Assembly (NCBI GenBank): GCA_035628645.1
Contig: DASPJL010000082.1
Span: 1 to 50,322 of the forward strand
DNA: 50,322 bases
Source of the DNA: DASPJL01 sp035628645
GTDB lineage: Bacteria; Bacteroidota; Bacteroidia; Cytophagales; Cyclobacteriaceae
Direction: 5' to 3'
The first letter of the stretch is position 1. Each line of letters begins with the position of its first letter. This document shows, in pieces, positions 1 through 7,740 of the stretch. Below the pieces are notes generated by a model that saw only the letters and a list, made by a program, of their open reading frames with translations, was not told the DNA's origin and searched no databases. The position numbers and the translations under genes were made by a program.

Positions 1-1
1 T

Positions 2-598
2 ACAGGCAAAACCTACATGGCGGTAGCATTGGCAGTGAAAGCATTAAAGGAAAAAGAAGTTAAAAAAATAATCATTACCCGTCCTGCTGTGGAAGCAGGA
101 GAAAACCTCGGGTTTTTACCAGGGGATCTCAAAGAAAAAATCGATCCTTATCTTAGGCCCATCTATGATGCGTTGGATGATATGATCCCGCCTGAAAAGC
201 TAAGGTATTATCAGGAAAACCGGATTATAGAAATAGCACCTTTAGCCTACATGAGAGGAAGGACATTGAACAATGCGTTTATTCTTTTGGACGAAGCCCA
301 GAACACTACTACCATGCAGATCAAAATGTTTTTGACGAGGATGGGCGCTAGTTCTAAAGTAATTGTTACGGGAGATAAATCTCAGATTGACCTTCCGAAA
401 AGTCAGAAATCAGGCCTAATAGAAGCGTTGTCTATACTTCACGGCATCAAAGGAATTGGATTTGTAGAATTGGAAAGTTCAGATGTGTTAAGGCATAAAC
501 TGGTAAAAGATATCATTCACGCTTATGATAAGAATTCCGCTCTTAAAGATCATTCACGTAACGGACACGGCTACGCTTCTAACGGTATTTCAGATTAG
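2..598 (+). CDS. PhoH-like ATPase, 5' end outside the window
   Basis: C-terminal about 198 residues of a PhoH-family P-loop ATPase. The reading frame is open from base 2 and begins inside the Walker A loop (TGKTYMAV), so the true start lies upstream. The Walker B region FILLDEAQN and the downstream VTGDKSQIDLP segment are typical of PhoH/PhoL. The family is thought to act in RNA metabolism or phosphate-starvation responses as a cytoplasmic ATPase; the precise role here is unknown. The last 74 nt overlap the next gene in a different frame, which suggests translational coupling. The tail after HAYDKNSA is low in recognisable structure and may be a species-specific extension created by the overlap. 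Family assignment is confident; the function is not. Confidence 0.92.
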   Translation, partial: TGKTYMAVALAVKALKEKEVKKIIITRPAVEAGENLGFLPGDLKEKIDPYLRPIYDALDDMIPPEKLRYYQENRIIEIAPLAYMRGRTLNNAFILLDEAQNTTTMQIKMFLTRMGASSKVIVTGDKSQIDLPKSQKSGLIEALSILHGIKGIGFVELESSDVLRHKLVKDIIHAYDKNSALKDHSRNGHGYASNGISD

Positions 599-977
599 AA
601 AGAAAGTTTTTGTAGAAGAACAAAAAGTGCCCGAAAGCGAAGAATATGATGAACATGAAAATACAGCCAGGCATTTCCTGGCTTTTTTTCTTGATAAACC
701 TTGTGGTACAGCCAGATGGAGATTTACGGAAAAGGGTGTAAAGCTTGAGCGGTTTGCTGTACTTAAAGAATTCAGGGGAAAAGGCGTGGGCCATGGGTTA
801 GTTCAGGAAGTTCTAAAAGATGTGAGAGGCCACCCATCCTATTCGGGCCAAAAGATTTATTTGCATTCGCAAACGACGGCCATTCCTCTCTATTCCAAAT
901 CAGGGTTTAAACCTGTAGGGGGAAAATTTTTTGAATGTGAGATTGAACATTATAAGATGGAATTAACCTGTACGTAA
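525..977 (+). CDS. GNAT family N-acetyltransferase
   Basis: A 150-residue protein of the GNAT fold, which transfers acetyl from acetyl-CoA to an amine. Visible marks are the N-terminal IRKKVFVEEQKVPESEEYD segment shared by ElaA/YjcF-like acetyltransferases, the central ERFAVLKEFRGKGVGHGL stretch carrying the acetyl-CoA pyrophosphate-binding loop (R-G-K-G-V-G), and the C-terminal YSKSGFKPVG strand. The substrate cannot be told. The only plausible start is the ATG inside the preceding PhoH gene: later in-frame starts would cut the first strand. The long overlap makes co-transcription and coupling with PhoH likely. Confidence 0.88.
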   Translation: MIRIPLLKIIHVTDTATLLTVFQIRKKVFVEEQKVPESEEYDEHENTARHFLAFFLDKPCGTARWRFTEKGVKLERFAVLKEFRGKGVGHGLVQEVLKDVRGHPSYSGQKIYLHSQTTAIPLYSKSGFKPVGGKFFECEIEHYKMELTCT

Positions 978-1268
978 AGGTTATTTTAAAAAAAAAGAAG
1001 GCACAATTAAGCTAAATTCGGTTCAGATTTGGAATCCCATCTCTACATAAGAGCCAAAAATATTTATTCGGATCTCCGCGTAAGGATCAGAAAACAGGAC
1101 TAACTCCGAGTTGTTATAGTGCGCTGATTTTACAGACCCCTTTTCCCCAACTTCTTCATATTCTCTATCTTTTTATTTATATTTATTCTGTTTACAATAA
1201 TCCCTTAGAAGGTTTAAAAGTTGTATTAGGAGAAAAACCTAGGCTGGCTATTAACATTTTATAAAAAA
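978..1268. other. Intergenic spacer before the HTCS gene
   Basis: AT-rich 291-base spacer between the acetyltransferase and the HTCS gene. It presumably holds the HTCS promoter, but I see no convincing consensus promoter, terminator hairpin or small gene. Confidence 0.4.
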
Positions 1269-2393
1269 ATGTTTGTACGAAAATTCAGTGGAATGAACGC
1301 TTTTAAGCTACTCTTCTGTTTCTGTTTTGTTTTCTTATATTCTGAATGCTTCCCGCAGAATCCTGATATGGGATTTCAGCACATTAATGCGCTTAATGGA
1401 CTGTCTCATGGATTTACCCGAAAAGTTATTCAGGATCATGAAGGATATATGTGGTTCGCTACGGCAGATGGGCTGAATAAATATGACGGGTATAAAATGA
1501 CGGTTTACAAAACCGAGCCTGAAAATCCCAACAGTATTACTTCAAATGATGTGATCACCTTATTTGAAGATAGTGAAAATAATCTTTGGATAGGCACAAG
1601 CAAAGGGCTTAATCTATATTCCAGGGATCACAACTCTTTTATCCATTTTCCTGAAATAGGGGATGCTTTTGTTAACAGTTTACTGGAAGACAGCAATGGA
1701 GATTTTTGGGTAAGCGCCAGAAAATTCATTTTCAAATACGATAAAGAAACCAAACGTTTTAAAAAGCTTTCATTGCCCGATAATGAAATGGCTTTTTTTT
1801 GTCTCTTCGAAGACAGCAACAAAACCTTTTGGATTGGCACTTTTGAAGGGTTGGTTATTTTGGATAGGTCTTCAAATAAAATCATAGAACAATTCCAGAT
1901 CAATGTAAGAGACATCAGTTGTATTTATGAGGATACAAGGAAAAATTTATGGATAGGCTCCCGGGTTATGGGAGTTGTCGTTTATAATCTTAACACTACT
2001 CAATCCACCCTTTATCAGAATGAGCTTAAGATTCCTAATAATGTGGTCCTGGCAATAAATGGTGATCAATCAGGGAAAATCTGGATAGGAACGGAAAATG
2101 GAGGGTTGTCCATTTATAATCCGACCAAGAACAGGTTTTATCAATACCTTAATAATCCTTCAAATCCTGAAAGTCTGTGCTTTAACACCGTGTATTCTAT
2201 TACTTTTGATAAAGCAAAGAATATTTGGCTTGGAACATATACTGGCGTAGAGTTGGTAAAAAAGAATAAGTTTTTACATGTCCGTCCCGATTTTTTAGCC
2301 AAGAATAGTCTTTCCAGTAACAATATATTGTCCTTTTGTGAAGACCGGTACGGCAATCTTTGGATTGGAACGGATGGTGAAGGTCTGGATTAA
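1269..2393 (+). CDS. HTCS hybrid sensor/regulator, N-terminal fragment ending at a premature TAA
   Basis: First 374 codons of what should be one gene running to 5441. It starts with a signal peptide (hydrophobic residues about 12-28) and continues as reg_prop beta-propeller blades with repeated LWIGT-type motifs (MWFATADGLNKYDGY, LWIGTSKGLNLY, IWIGTENGGLSIYNP, LWIGTDGEGLD). In HTCS proteins this periplasmic double propeller senses oligosaccharides. The frame stops at TAA 2391-2393 in the middle of a blade, just where a residue such as Lys, Glu or Gln is expected before YDPKTG. The same frame then stays open for 1,015 codons. The fragment alone lacks the kinase and DNA-binding parts and cannot signal. 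It is either a pseudogene, a recent nonsense allele, or a base-call error. Confidence 0.85.
   Translation: MFVRKFSGMNAFKLLFCFCFVFLYSECFPQNPDMGFQHINALNGLSHGFTRKVIQDHEGYMWFATADGLNKYDGYKMTVYKTEPENPNSITSNDVITLFEDSENNLWIGTSKGLNLYSRDHNSFIHFPEIGDAFVNSLLEDSNGDFWVSARKFIFKYDKETKRFKKLSLPDNEMAFFCLFEDSNKTFWIGTFEGLVILDRSSNKIIEQFQINVRDISCIYEDTRKNLWIGSRVMGVVVYNLNTTQSTLYQNELKIPNNVVLAINGDQSGKIWIGTENGGLSIYNPTKNRFYQYLNNPSNPESLCFNTVYSITFDKAKNIWLGTYTGVELVKKNKFLHVRPDFLAKNSLSSNNILSFCEDRYGNLWIGTDGEGLD
2391..2393 (+). other. In-frame TAA interrupting the HTCS gene
   Basis: TAA at residue position 375 of a 1,390-codon frame (1269-5441). Both flanks encode contiguous propeller blade sequence (GEGLD, then YDPKTGIYTHF) with no shift of frame, so only this codon separates the two halves. 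A single substitution from AAA, CAA or GAA would produce it. Confidence 0.9.
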
Positions 2394-2534
2394 TATGATC
2401 CGAAAACAGGGATTTACACCCATTTTAAACACGATCCGAAAAATCCAAGAAGCTTAAGTTCTAATGCCATTACCTGTCTAAAGGAAGATAAACAGGGTAA
2501 TTTATGGGTAGGTACCTGGGGCGGCGGACTCAAT

Positions 2535-5441
2535 TTGTTTAACCGAAAGCAAAAGGAGTTTATCCGTTTTCAAAAAGATTTAAAAAATGATAAGAGTATC
2601 CAGAATGACAATATTGCCCATATTTACGAGGATAAGCGAGGGAATTTGTGGATAGGCATAGGAAGCGGGATTGAATTGCTGGATAGAAAGACTTTTACTT
2701 TTACTCACTATAACTACATTTTTTCAAATACACTTTTAGGAAGCTACCCGGGTGATATTTTGGAAGATAAGGAAGGCAACCTCTGGATCGGGACTTTTGA
2801 AGGACTATGTATTTTGGACCGGGACAAAAATAAAGTAGAAGAGTTTTTTCATAATGATAAAGATAAAAGCTCCATCAGCAGCAATGTAGTTTATACATTG
2901 TTTGAAGACAGTAGAGGCAATTTATGGATCGGTACAGTCGGAGGTTTAAACCTTTATGACAGAAAAACCAGAAGTTTCAGAGCTTTCCATGCAAAAGACG
3001 GACTTCCCAGCGACGCTATTTATGGAATATTAGAAGATAAAAAAGGAAATTTATGGATTAGCACTTCGAATGGAATCAGCCAGTTTAATCCCAAAACAAA
3101 GTCATTTAAAAATTATAATGTGGATGATGGATTGCAGGGAAATGAGTTTAAACTCAACGCATTTTATAAGTTAAGAAATGGAGCAATGTTGTTTGGCGGG
3201 GACAATGGATTCAACCTTTTCTACCCTGATAAAATAAAGGACAACAAGGTAGTTCCACCGGTCCTGTTTACCGACTTCAAAATCTTTAATAAATCTGTGC
3301 CTATAGGAAGCGATTCTCCTTTAAAGAAACACATTTCTCAGACAGAAGAATTGACATTGTCTTATAAAAATTCGGTGATATCTTTTGAATTTGCCGCATT
3401 AAGCTATTTTTCGCCAGAAAGGAATCAATATGCATATAAATTGGAAGGGTTTGAGGATGAATGGAATTTTGTCGGCAATAAAAGGGAAGCCACTTATACG
3501 AGTCTTGAGGCAGGTGAATATACTTTCAGAGTAAAAGCCAGCAATAATGACGGAATCTGGAATGAAAAAGGAAAATCTATTAAAATCATTATTACCCCTC
3601 CTTTTTGGCAAACCTGGTGGTTTAGGGTAGTCATGTTTTTTGTTTTTTTAATATTGTTAAATGTATTCATTAGACTTAGGGTCAATAGTTACAGAAGACA
3701 AAAGGAGATTCTGAAAAGGCTGGTGCAGAAAAAAACAAAGGAGATTATTGCCAAGAGCGAGGGATTGGAAAGAGCGAATATCGAATTAAGCAAACAAAAG
3801 GAAGAGATCCTGGATCAGAAAAATGAGATTCTGGCAATGAGCCAGAAAGTAAAGGAGGCAGATGAAAAGAAGCTCAAATTTTTTACCAATATCTCGCATG
3901 AGATAAGAACACCTTTGACTTTAATTCTCGGACCGGCGGAAAGACTTATAGAAAAGGCCGAATCAGCGCCTAATCTCAAGGAAGAACTGGGTATTGTATA
4001 CAAAAATGCCAACAGACTCCTTAACCTTATTAATGAGTTGATGGATTTTAATAAAATGGACAATGGGGAAATGAAAATGTTGGTGGGGGAGGGAGATATT
4101 GTCGCTTTTTGTTCTGAAATTGTATACGCTTTTGAAGAATTATCAGAACGGAAAAAGATACGCCTTTCATTTCTCCCGAATATCGACCGTTTTATCACCT
4201 GGTTCGATGCCAGTAAAATGGAAGTTGTCTTGTTTAACCTTATTTCCAATGCCTTCAAGTTTACGCCTGAACATGGCGAAATAAAAGTTGACCTGACCAT
4301 AGGAAAGCCAGAAAATCAAATAGCAATTTTTGTCACCGACAACGGAATTGGAATTGAAAAGGAAAAAATCAATAAGATTTTTGACAGGTATTATCAGATT
4401 GAGTCTAGTGTCTCTTTGCATAAAGGGACAGGTTTGGGACTTGCCTATACTCGGGAACTTGTAGAGTTGATGGGCGGTAAAATTGAAGCAAAAAGCTGTC
4501 CCGGACATCAAACGATTTTTAATATTTCGTTGCCCCTTCTGACGCCAGAGATTATTGAGGGCAATGATAAATACATACAACTGCCTGAAGAAAAAATAAT
4601 GGTCAGAAATAAAACCGTAAATGGTTTTAGTGAGCATATTGAAGAAATTAATTATAACCATGAATTGATCGCGGAAGGGTTAAAGATATTAGTAGTAGAT
4701 GATAATGAAGATTTAAGAAAATATATTCGAAGTTGTCTGGGAGAAGGATTTATGATCTATGAAGCAAAAAATGGAACAGAAGGGCTGATTTCAGCAAAGC
4801 AACATTTTCCTAATTTGATCATCAGTGATTTGATGATGCCTGAAATGGATGGAATGGAATTTTGCCTTAGAATAAAGGAAGACTTTGAAATAAGTCATAT
4901 CCCGGTAATATTACTTACCGCTAAAACCGATGAAGAATCAAAGATTGAAGGATATGAAAAGGGAGCGGATGATTATATCACAAAACCTTTCAGTAAAGAT
5001 CTTTTAATGGCACGTATTGATAACCTCATTCGATCCAGGAATAAACTTCGGGAATCCTTCAAAGAAAAAGTTATCCTTGAACCTAAGAAAGTAACTGTTA
5101 GCTCGCCTGATGAGAAGTTTTTGGTAAAAGCTATGGAAATAGTCGAAAGCAATATCCACAATTCTGAATTTGATGCTACGGAATTTGTGAAGGGAATGGG
5201 AATGAGCAGAAGCCTTGTCTACATGAAACTCAAAGAACTGATCAACTTATCACCCGCTGAATTTATAAAAATCACCCGATTGAAAAGAGCATGCCAGTTA
5301 TTAAAGGAAAAGAAATACAGGATTTCAGATGTTTGTTATATGATTGGCTTTACTGATCCTCATTATTTTACCATTAGCTTCAAAAAACTCTATGGAAAAA
5401 CACCTACGGAATTTATTGAAGTAGTAAACAATAGCCAATAA
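2535..5441 (+). CDS. HTCS hybrid sensor kinase/response regulator, C-terminal fragment
   Basis: Continuation of the gene that begins at 1269, in the same frame. Residues are numbered from 1269. The second propeller runs to about 690, a Y_Y_Y domain covers about 700-775, and a membrane helix spans about 785-803. The HisKA H-box follows (HEIRTPLTLILGP, His877), then HATPase_c with N-box NLISNAFKFTPEHG, DNGIG and GTGLGL. A receiver domain has phospho-acceptor Asp1187 (ISDLMMPEMDG), and a C-terminal AraC-type helix-turn-helix ends the protein. No ATG occurs between the TAA and this TTG, and the next in-frame ATG is near 3186, so an independent product would lack a signal peptide. The catalytic motifs are intact, which suggests recent inactivation or a sequencing error. 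In the intact state it would control the adjacent secreted glucanase. Confidence 0.85.
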   Translation: MFNRKQKEFIRFQKDLKNDKSIQNDNIAHIYEDKRGNLWIGIGSGIELLDRKTFTFTHYNYIFSNTLLGSYPGDILEDKEGNLWIGTFEGLCILDRDKNKVEEFFHNDKDKSSISSNVVYTLFEDSRGNLWIGTVGGLNLYDRKTRSFRAFHAKDGLPSDAIYGILEDKKGNLWISTSNGISQFNPKTKSFKNYNVDDGLQGNEFKLNAFYKLRNGAMLFGGDNGFNLFYPDKIKDNKVVPPVLFTDFKIFNKSVPIGSDSPLKKHISQTEELTLSYKNSVISFEFAALSYFSPERNQYAYKLEGFEDEWNFVGNKREATYTSLEAGEYTFRVKASNNDGIWNEKGKSIKIIITPPFWQTWWFRVVMFFVFLILLNVFIRLRVNSYRRQKEILKRLVQKKTKEIIAKSEGLERANIELSKQKEEILDQKNEILAMSQKVKEADEKKLKFFTNISHEIRTPLTLILGPAERLIEKAESAPNLKEELGIVYKNANRLLNLINELMDFNKMDNGEMKMLVGEGDIVAFCSEIVYAFEELSERKKIRLSFLPNIDRFITWFDASKMEVVLFNLISNAFKFTPEHGEIKVDLTIGKPENQIAIFVTDNGIGIEKEKINKIFDRYYQIESSVSLHKGTGLGLAYTRELVELMGGKIEAKSCPGHQTIFNISLPLLTPEIIEGNDKYIQLPEEKIMVRNKTVNGFSEHIEEINYNHELIAEGLKILVVDDNEDLRKYIRSCLGEGFMIYEAKNGTEGLISAKQHFPNLIISDLMMPEMDGMEFCLRIKEDFEISHIPVILLTAKTDEESKIEGYEKGADDYITKPFSKDLLMARIDNLIRSRNKLRESFKEKVILEPKKVTVSSPDEKFLVKAMEIVESNIHNSEFDATEFVKGMGMSRSLVYMKLKELINLSPAEFIKITRLKRACQLLKEKKYRISDVCYMIGFTDPHYFTISFKKLYGKTPTEFIEVVNNSQ

Positions 5442-5908
5442 AAGCAGAATTTTTCCTAAATAAAAATAAAAAACTCCTTTTTTTACTGAATTCAATTTTT
5501 GTAATAAAAACTTTATTGCAAGCGTTTGCACCAACATTTTGGAAACCATTACACCCTTTTTTGGACGCTTTTACACCTATCTCAACTACCTTCTTTCTCA
5601 ACTTTACGTAAAGCTGAATATCTGAAAAATACCCTTATTTAAATTATTAACTCTATGAAAAATATGTCTACCAAATTCTTTATCCCACCTCCTTCCCCAA
5701 AATTTGACTACGTTAAATTGACGGTTCTTTCGCAACTATAGTCAGGAGTTTAAATCTCAACGGGAACCAGATACTTCTACACTTTGCATTTTTCATTAGG
5801 AATCAAATACTATTAAGGTACAAATATGTGCTTGACAAGAGATTTTTGAAAGAGCGCTTATGCCTTCTTCAAACCGATTTTACCATTAACCCTTTAAAAA
5901 CAAAAATT
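5442..5908. other. Intergenic regulatory region between HTCS and GH16 gene
   Basis: A 467-base AT-rich spacer. It holds three direct repeats at 5525-5577, described separately, and presumably the promoter of the GH16 gene. A 28-codon ATG frame at 5655-5741 has no support and was not called. Confidence 0.5.
5525..5577 (+). promoter_or_regulatory. Three direct repeats, candidate HTCS (AraC-type) operator
   Basis: The motif TTTGCACC at 5525, ATTACACC at 5548 and TTTACACC at 5570 repeats with 22-23 bp spacing. The first two copies are each followed by a T-run and TTGGA. Two-helical-turn direct repeats are the layout used by AraC-family dimers. The position between the HTCS and its likely target gene fits, but binding is inferred. 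Confidence 0.45.
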
Positions 5909-7603
5909 ATGAAAACAAATTTACTTTCTATTCTTTTAACAGTGTTTTTCCTTATTGGGGAAAGAGCATCAGCTCAGAGCTGGCAGTTGGTATGGCAGGA
6001 CGAGTTCAATTCCATCGGTCCTGATTGGGTATTTGAAACCGGAACAGGCTCCGGAGGATGGGGAAACAATGAAATGCAGTATTATCGACGGGAAAACGCC
6101 TATACACAAAACGGAAATTTGATTATTCAGGCAAGGCGTGAAAATTTTGGTGGTATGCAATACACCTCTGCCAGGATGAAAACACAGGGAAGAAAATCCT
6201 GGAAATACGGGCGGGTGGAAGCAAGAATGTCAATGCCATCCTTTCAAGGCGTGTGGCCTGCGTTCTGGATGTTGGGTGAAAATATAACTTCAGTAGGCTG
6301 GCCTGCTTGTGGTGAAATTGACATTATGGAACACGTAAACACAGGAGGAGCGGTTCATGGAACAGTTCACTGGTCAGATAATAATAACAATTATGCATCT
6401 TATGGAAGTGCTACAAATACTTCCATCACCGCTATGCATACCTATGCCATCGAATGGAATGCCAGCTACATAAGATGGTTTGTAGACGGCGCTCAATTTA
6501 ATGAAGTAAATATTCAAAATGGAATCAATGGCACAGGCGAGTTCCATAATAACTTCTTCATTTTGTTAAATATGGCGATAGGAGGGAACTGGCCTGGATT
6601 TGCTGTAGATAACAATGCATTCCCTGCAAATATGGTGGTAGAATATGTCAGGGTTTATCAGTTAGGATCTTCTCCTACAGGCGTAGTTACTACTTATAAA
6701 GATTGTAATTTCGGTGGCAGCGCAGTTGGATTACCCGTTGGAGATTATAACCTGAGCCAGTTAAATGCCAGAGGTATTGCTAATGACGACATTTCTTCTT
6801 TAAGAGTTAATTCAGGATATGAGATCCAGGTTTTCCAACATGATAATTTTGGAGGATCTTCTGTTACCTTTACCGGCGATGATGCGTGTCTGGTGGATAA
6901 TGGAATTAATGATTGGGTCTCTTCCGTAAAGGTGCGCACAAGAAGCAGTTCATTCTCAACGACTATTCAGGCTGAAAGCTACAGTTCAATGTCTGGGGTT
7001 CAATTAGAAGGAACAAACGATGCAGGCGGAGGACAAAATGTAGGCTGGATTGATACAGGCGACTGGATGGCCTATAATGGAATTAATATACCTTCTTCAG
7101 GCAGCTACACAGTAGAATACAGAGTAGCCAGCGGCGGCGGGGGTGGAAGTTTGTCCCTGGATGTTAATGGAGGAGCAACAGTGTTAGGATCTGTAAATGT
7201 ACCGGGTACCGGCGGATGGCAAAATTGGACAACAGTATCACACACTGTTAATATCAACGCAGGAACATATAATTTCGGAATTTATGCTCAGGCAGGTGGA
7301 TGGAATATTAACTGGTGGAGAATTACAAGGTCTGGTGCAGGTGCAAGGCTTGGGGAGCCAGAGGTCATTGCCTCTTCTGAAGAAATAGGAATTTATCCTA
7401 ACCCTGTAAGCAGTCATTTGAATTTAAAATTGCCTTTCTCAAACTCAGGATCCAAGATTAAGATAATCAGTGCAGAAGGCGCTGAAGTGTTAAAAGGAGA
7501 AGCGTTAGGAACAGTGAATGTATCAGGCTTAAAAGCTGGGATTTATACCATCATCATTGACCATAACGGCAAACAAATTAACAAGAGATTCATTAAAGAA
7601 TAA
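5909..7603 (+). CDS. Secreted GH16 beta-glucanase with crystallin, CBM6 and T9SS sorting domains
   Basis: 564-residue exported glycoside hydrolase, probably an endo-beta-1,3(4)-glucanase (laminarinase type). The start is the ATG at 5909, because MKTNLLSILLTVFFLIG..SAQ is a clean signal peptide; an upstream GTG frame would bury it. The GH16 catalytic module covers about 25-255 with the signature GEIDIMEHV, nucleophile Glu136 and acid/base Glu141. A beta/gamma-crystallin-like domain follows (about 260-347, DISSLRVNSGYE), then a CBM6 carbohydrate-binding module (about 350-475, AESYSSM to NWWRIT), and a T9SS type A sorting domain (IGIYPNPV to KRFIKE). It lies downstream of the HTCS, its likely regulator, and ends at a terminator. 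The exact glucan substrate is inferred from the family. Confidence 0.95.
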   Translation: MKTNLLSILLTVFFLIGERASAQSWQLVWQDEFNSIGPDWVFETGTGSGGWGNNEMQYYRRENAYTQNGNLIIQARRENFGGMQYTSARMKTQGRKSWKYGRVEARMSMPSFQGVWPAFWMLGENITSVGWPACGEIDIMEHVNTGGAVHGTVHWSDNNNNYASYGSATNTSITAMHTYAIEWNASYIRWFVDGAQFNEVNIQNGINGTGEFHNNFFILLNMAIGGNWPGFAVDNNAFPANMVVEYVRVYQLGSSPTGVVTTYKDCNFGGSAVGLPVGDYNLSQLNARGIANDDISSLRVNSGYEIQVFQHDNFGGSSVTFTGDDACLVDNGINDWVSSVKVRTRSSSFSTTIQAESYSSMSGVQLEGTNDAGGGQNVGWIDTGDWMAYNGINIPSSGSYTVEYRVASGGGGGSLSLDVNGGATVLGSVNVPGTGGWQNWTTVSHTVNINAGTYNFGIYAQAGGWNINWWRITRSGAGARLGEPEVIASSEEIGIYPNPVSSHLNLKLPFSNSGSKIKIISAEGAEVLKGEALGTVNVSGLKAGIYTIIIDHNGKQINKRFIKE

Positions 7604-7613
7604 ACCATTAAAA

Positions 7614-7645
7614 AAGGGCTCTACTTAAATGGAGTCCTTTTTTTA
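7614..7645 (+). terminator. Rho-independent terminator after the GH16 gene
   Basis: Stem AAGGGCTC / GAGTCCTT (one G-T pair) with a ten-base loop, followed by a T-run, starting 10 bases after the GH16 stop codon. Confidence 0.75.
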
Positions 7646-7740
7646 TAATACTAAACCATATTAAGGTTTTAAATTTTTTTATTATCTGCCAGGAGTGTCA
7701 GTTGAAAAATCAGAAGAATTATTAACCCTAATCAAAATTT

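Noticed and set aside
5655..5741. 28-codon frame upstream of the GH16 gene
   Set aside because: Too short and without homology signs; more likely promoter-region sequence.
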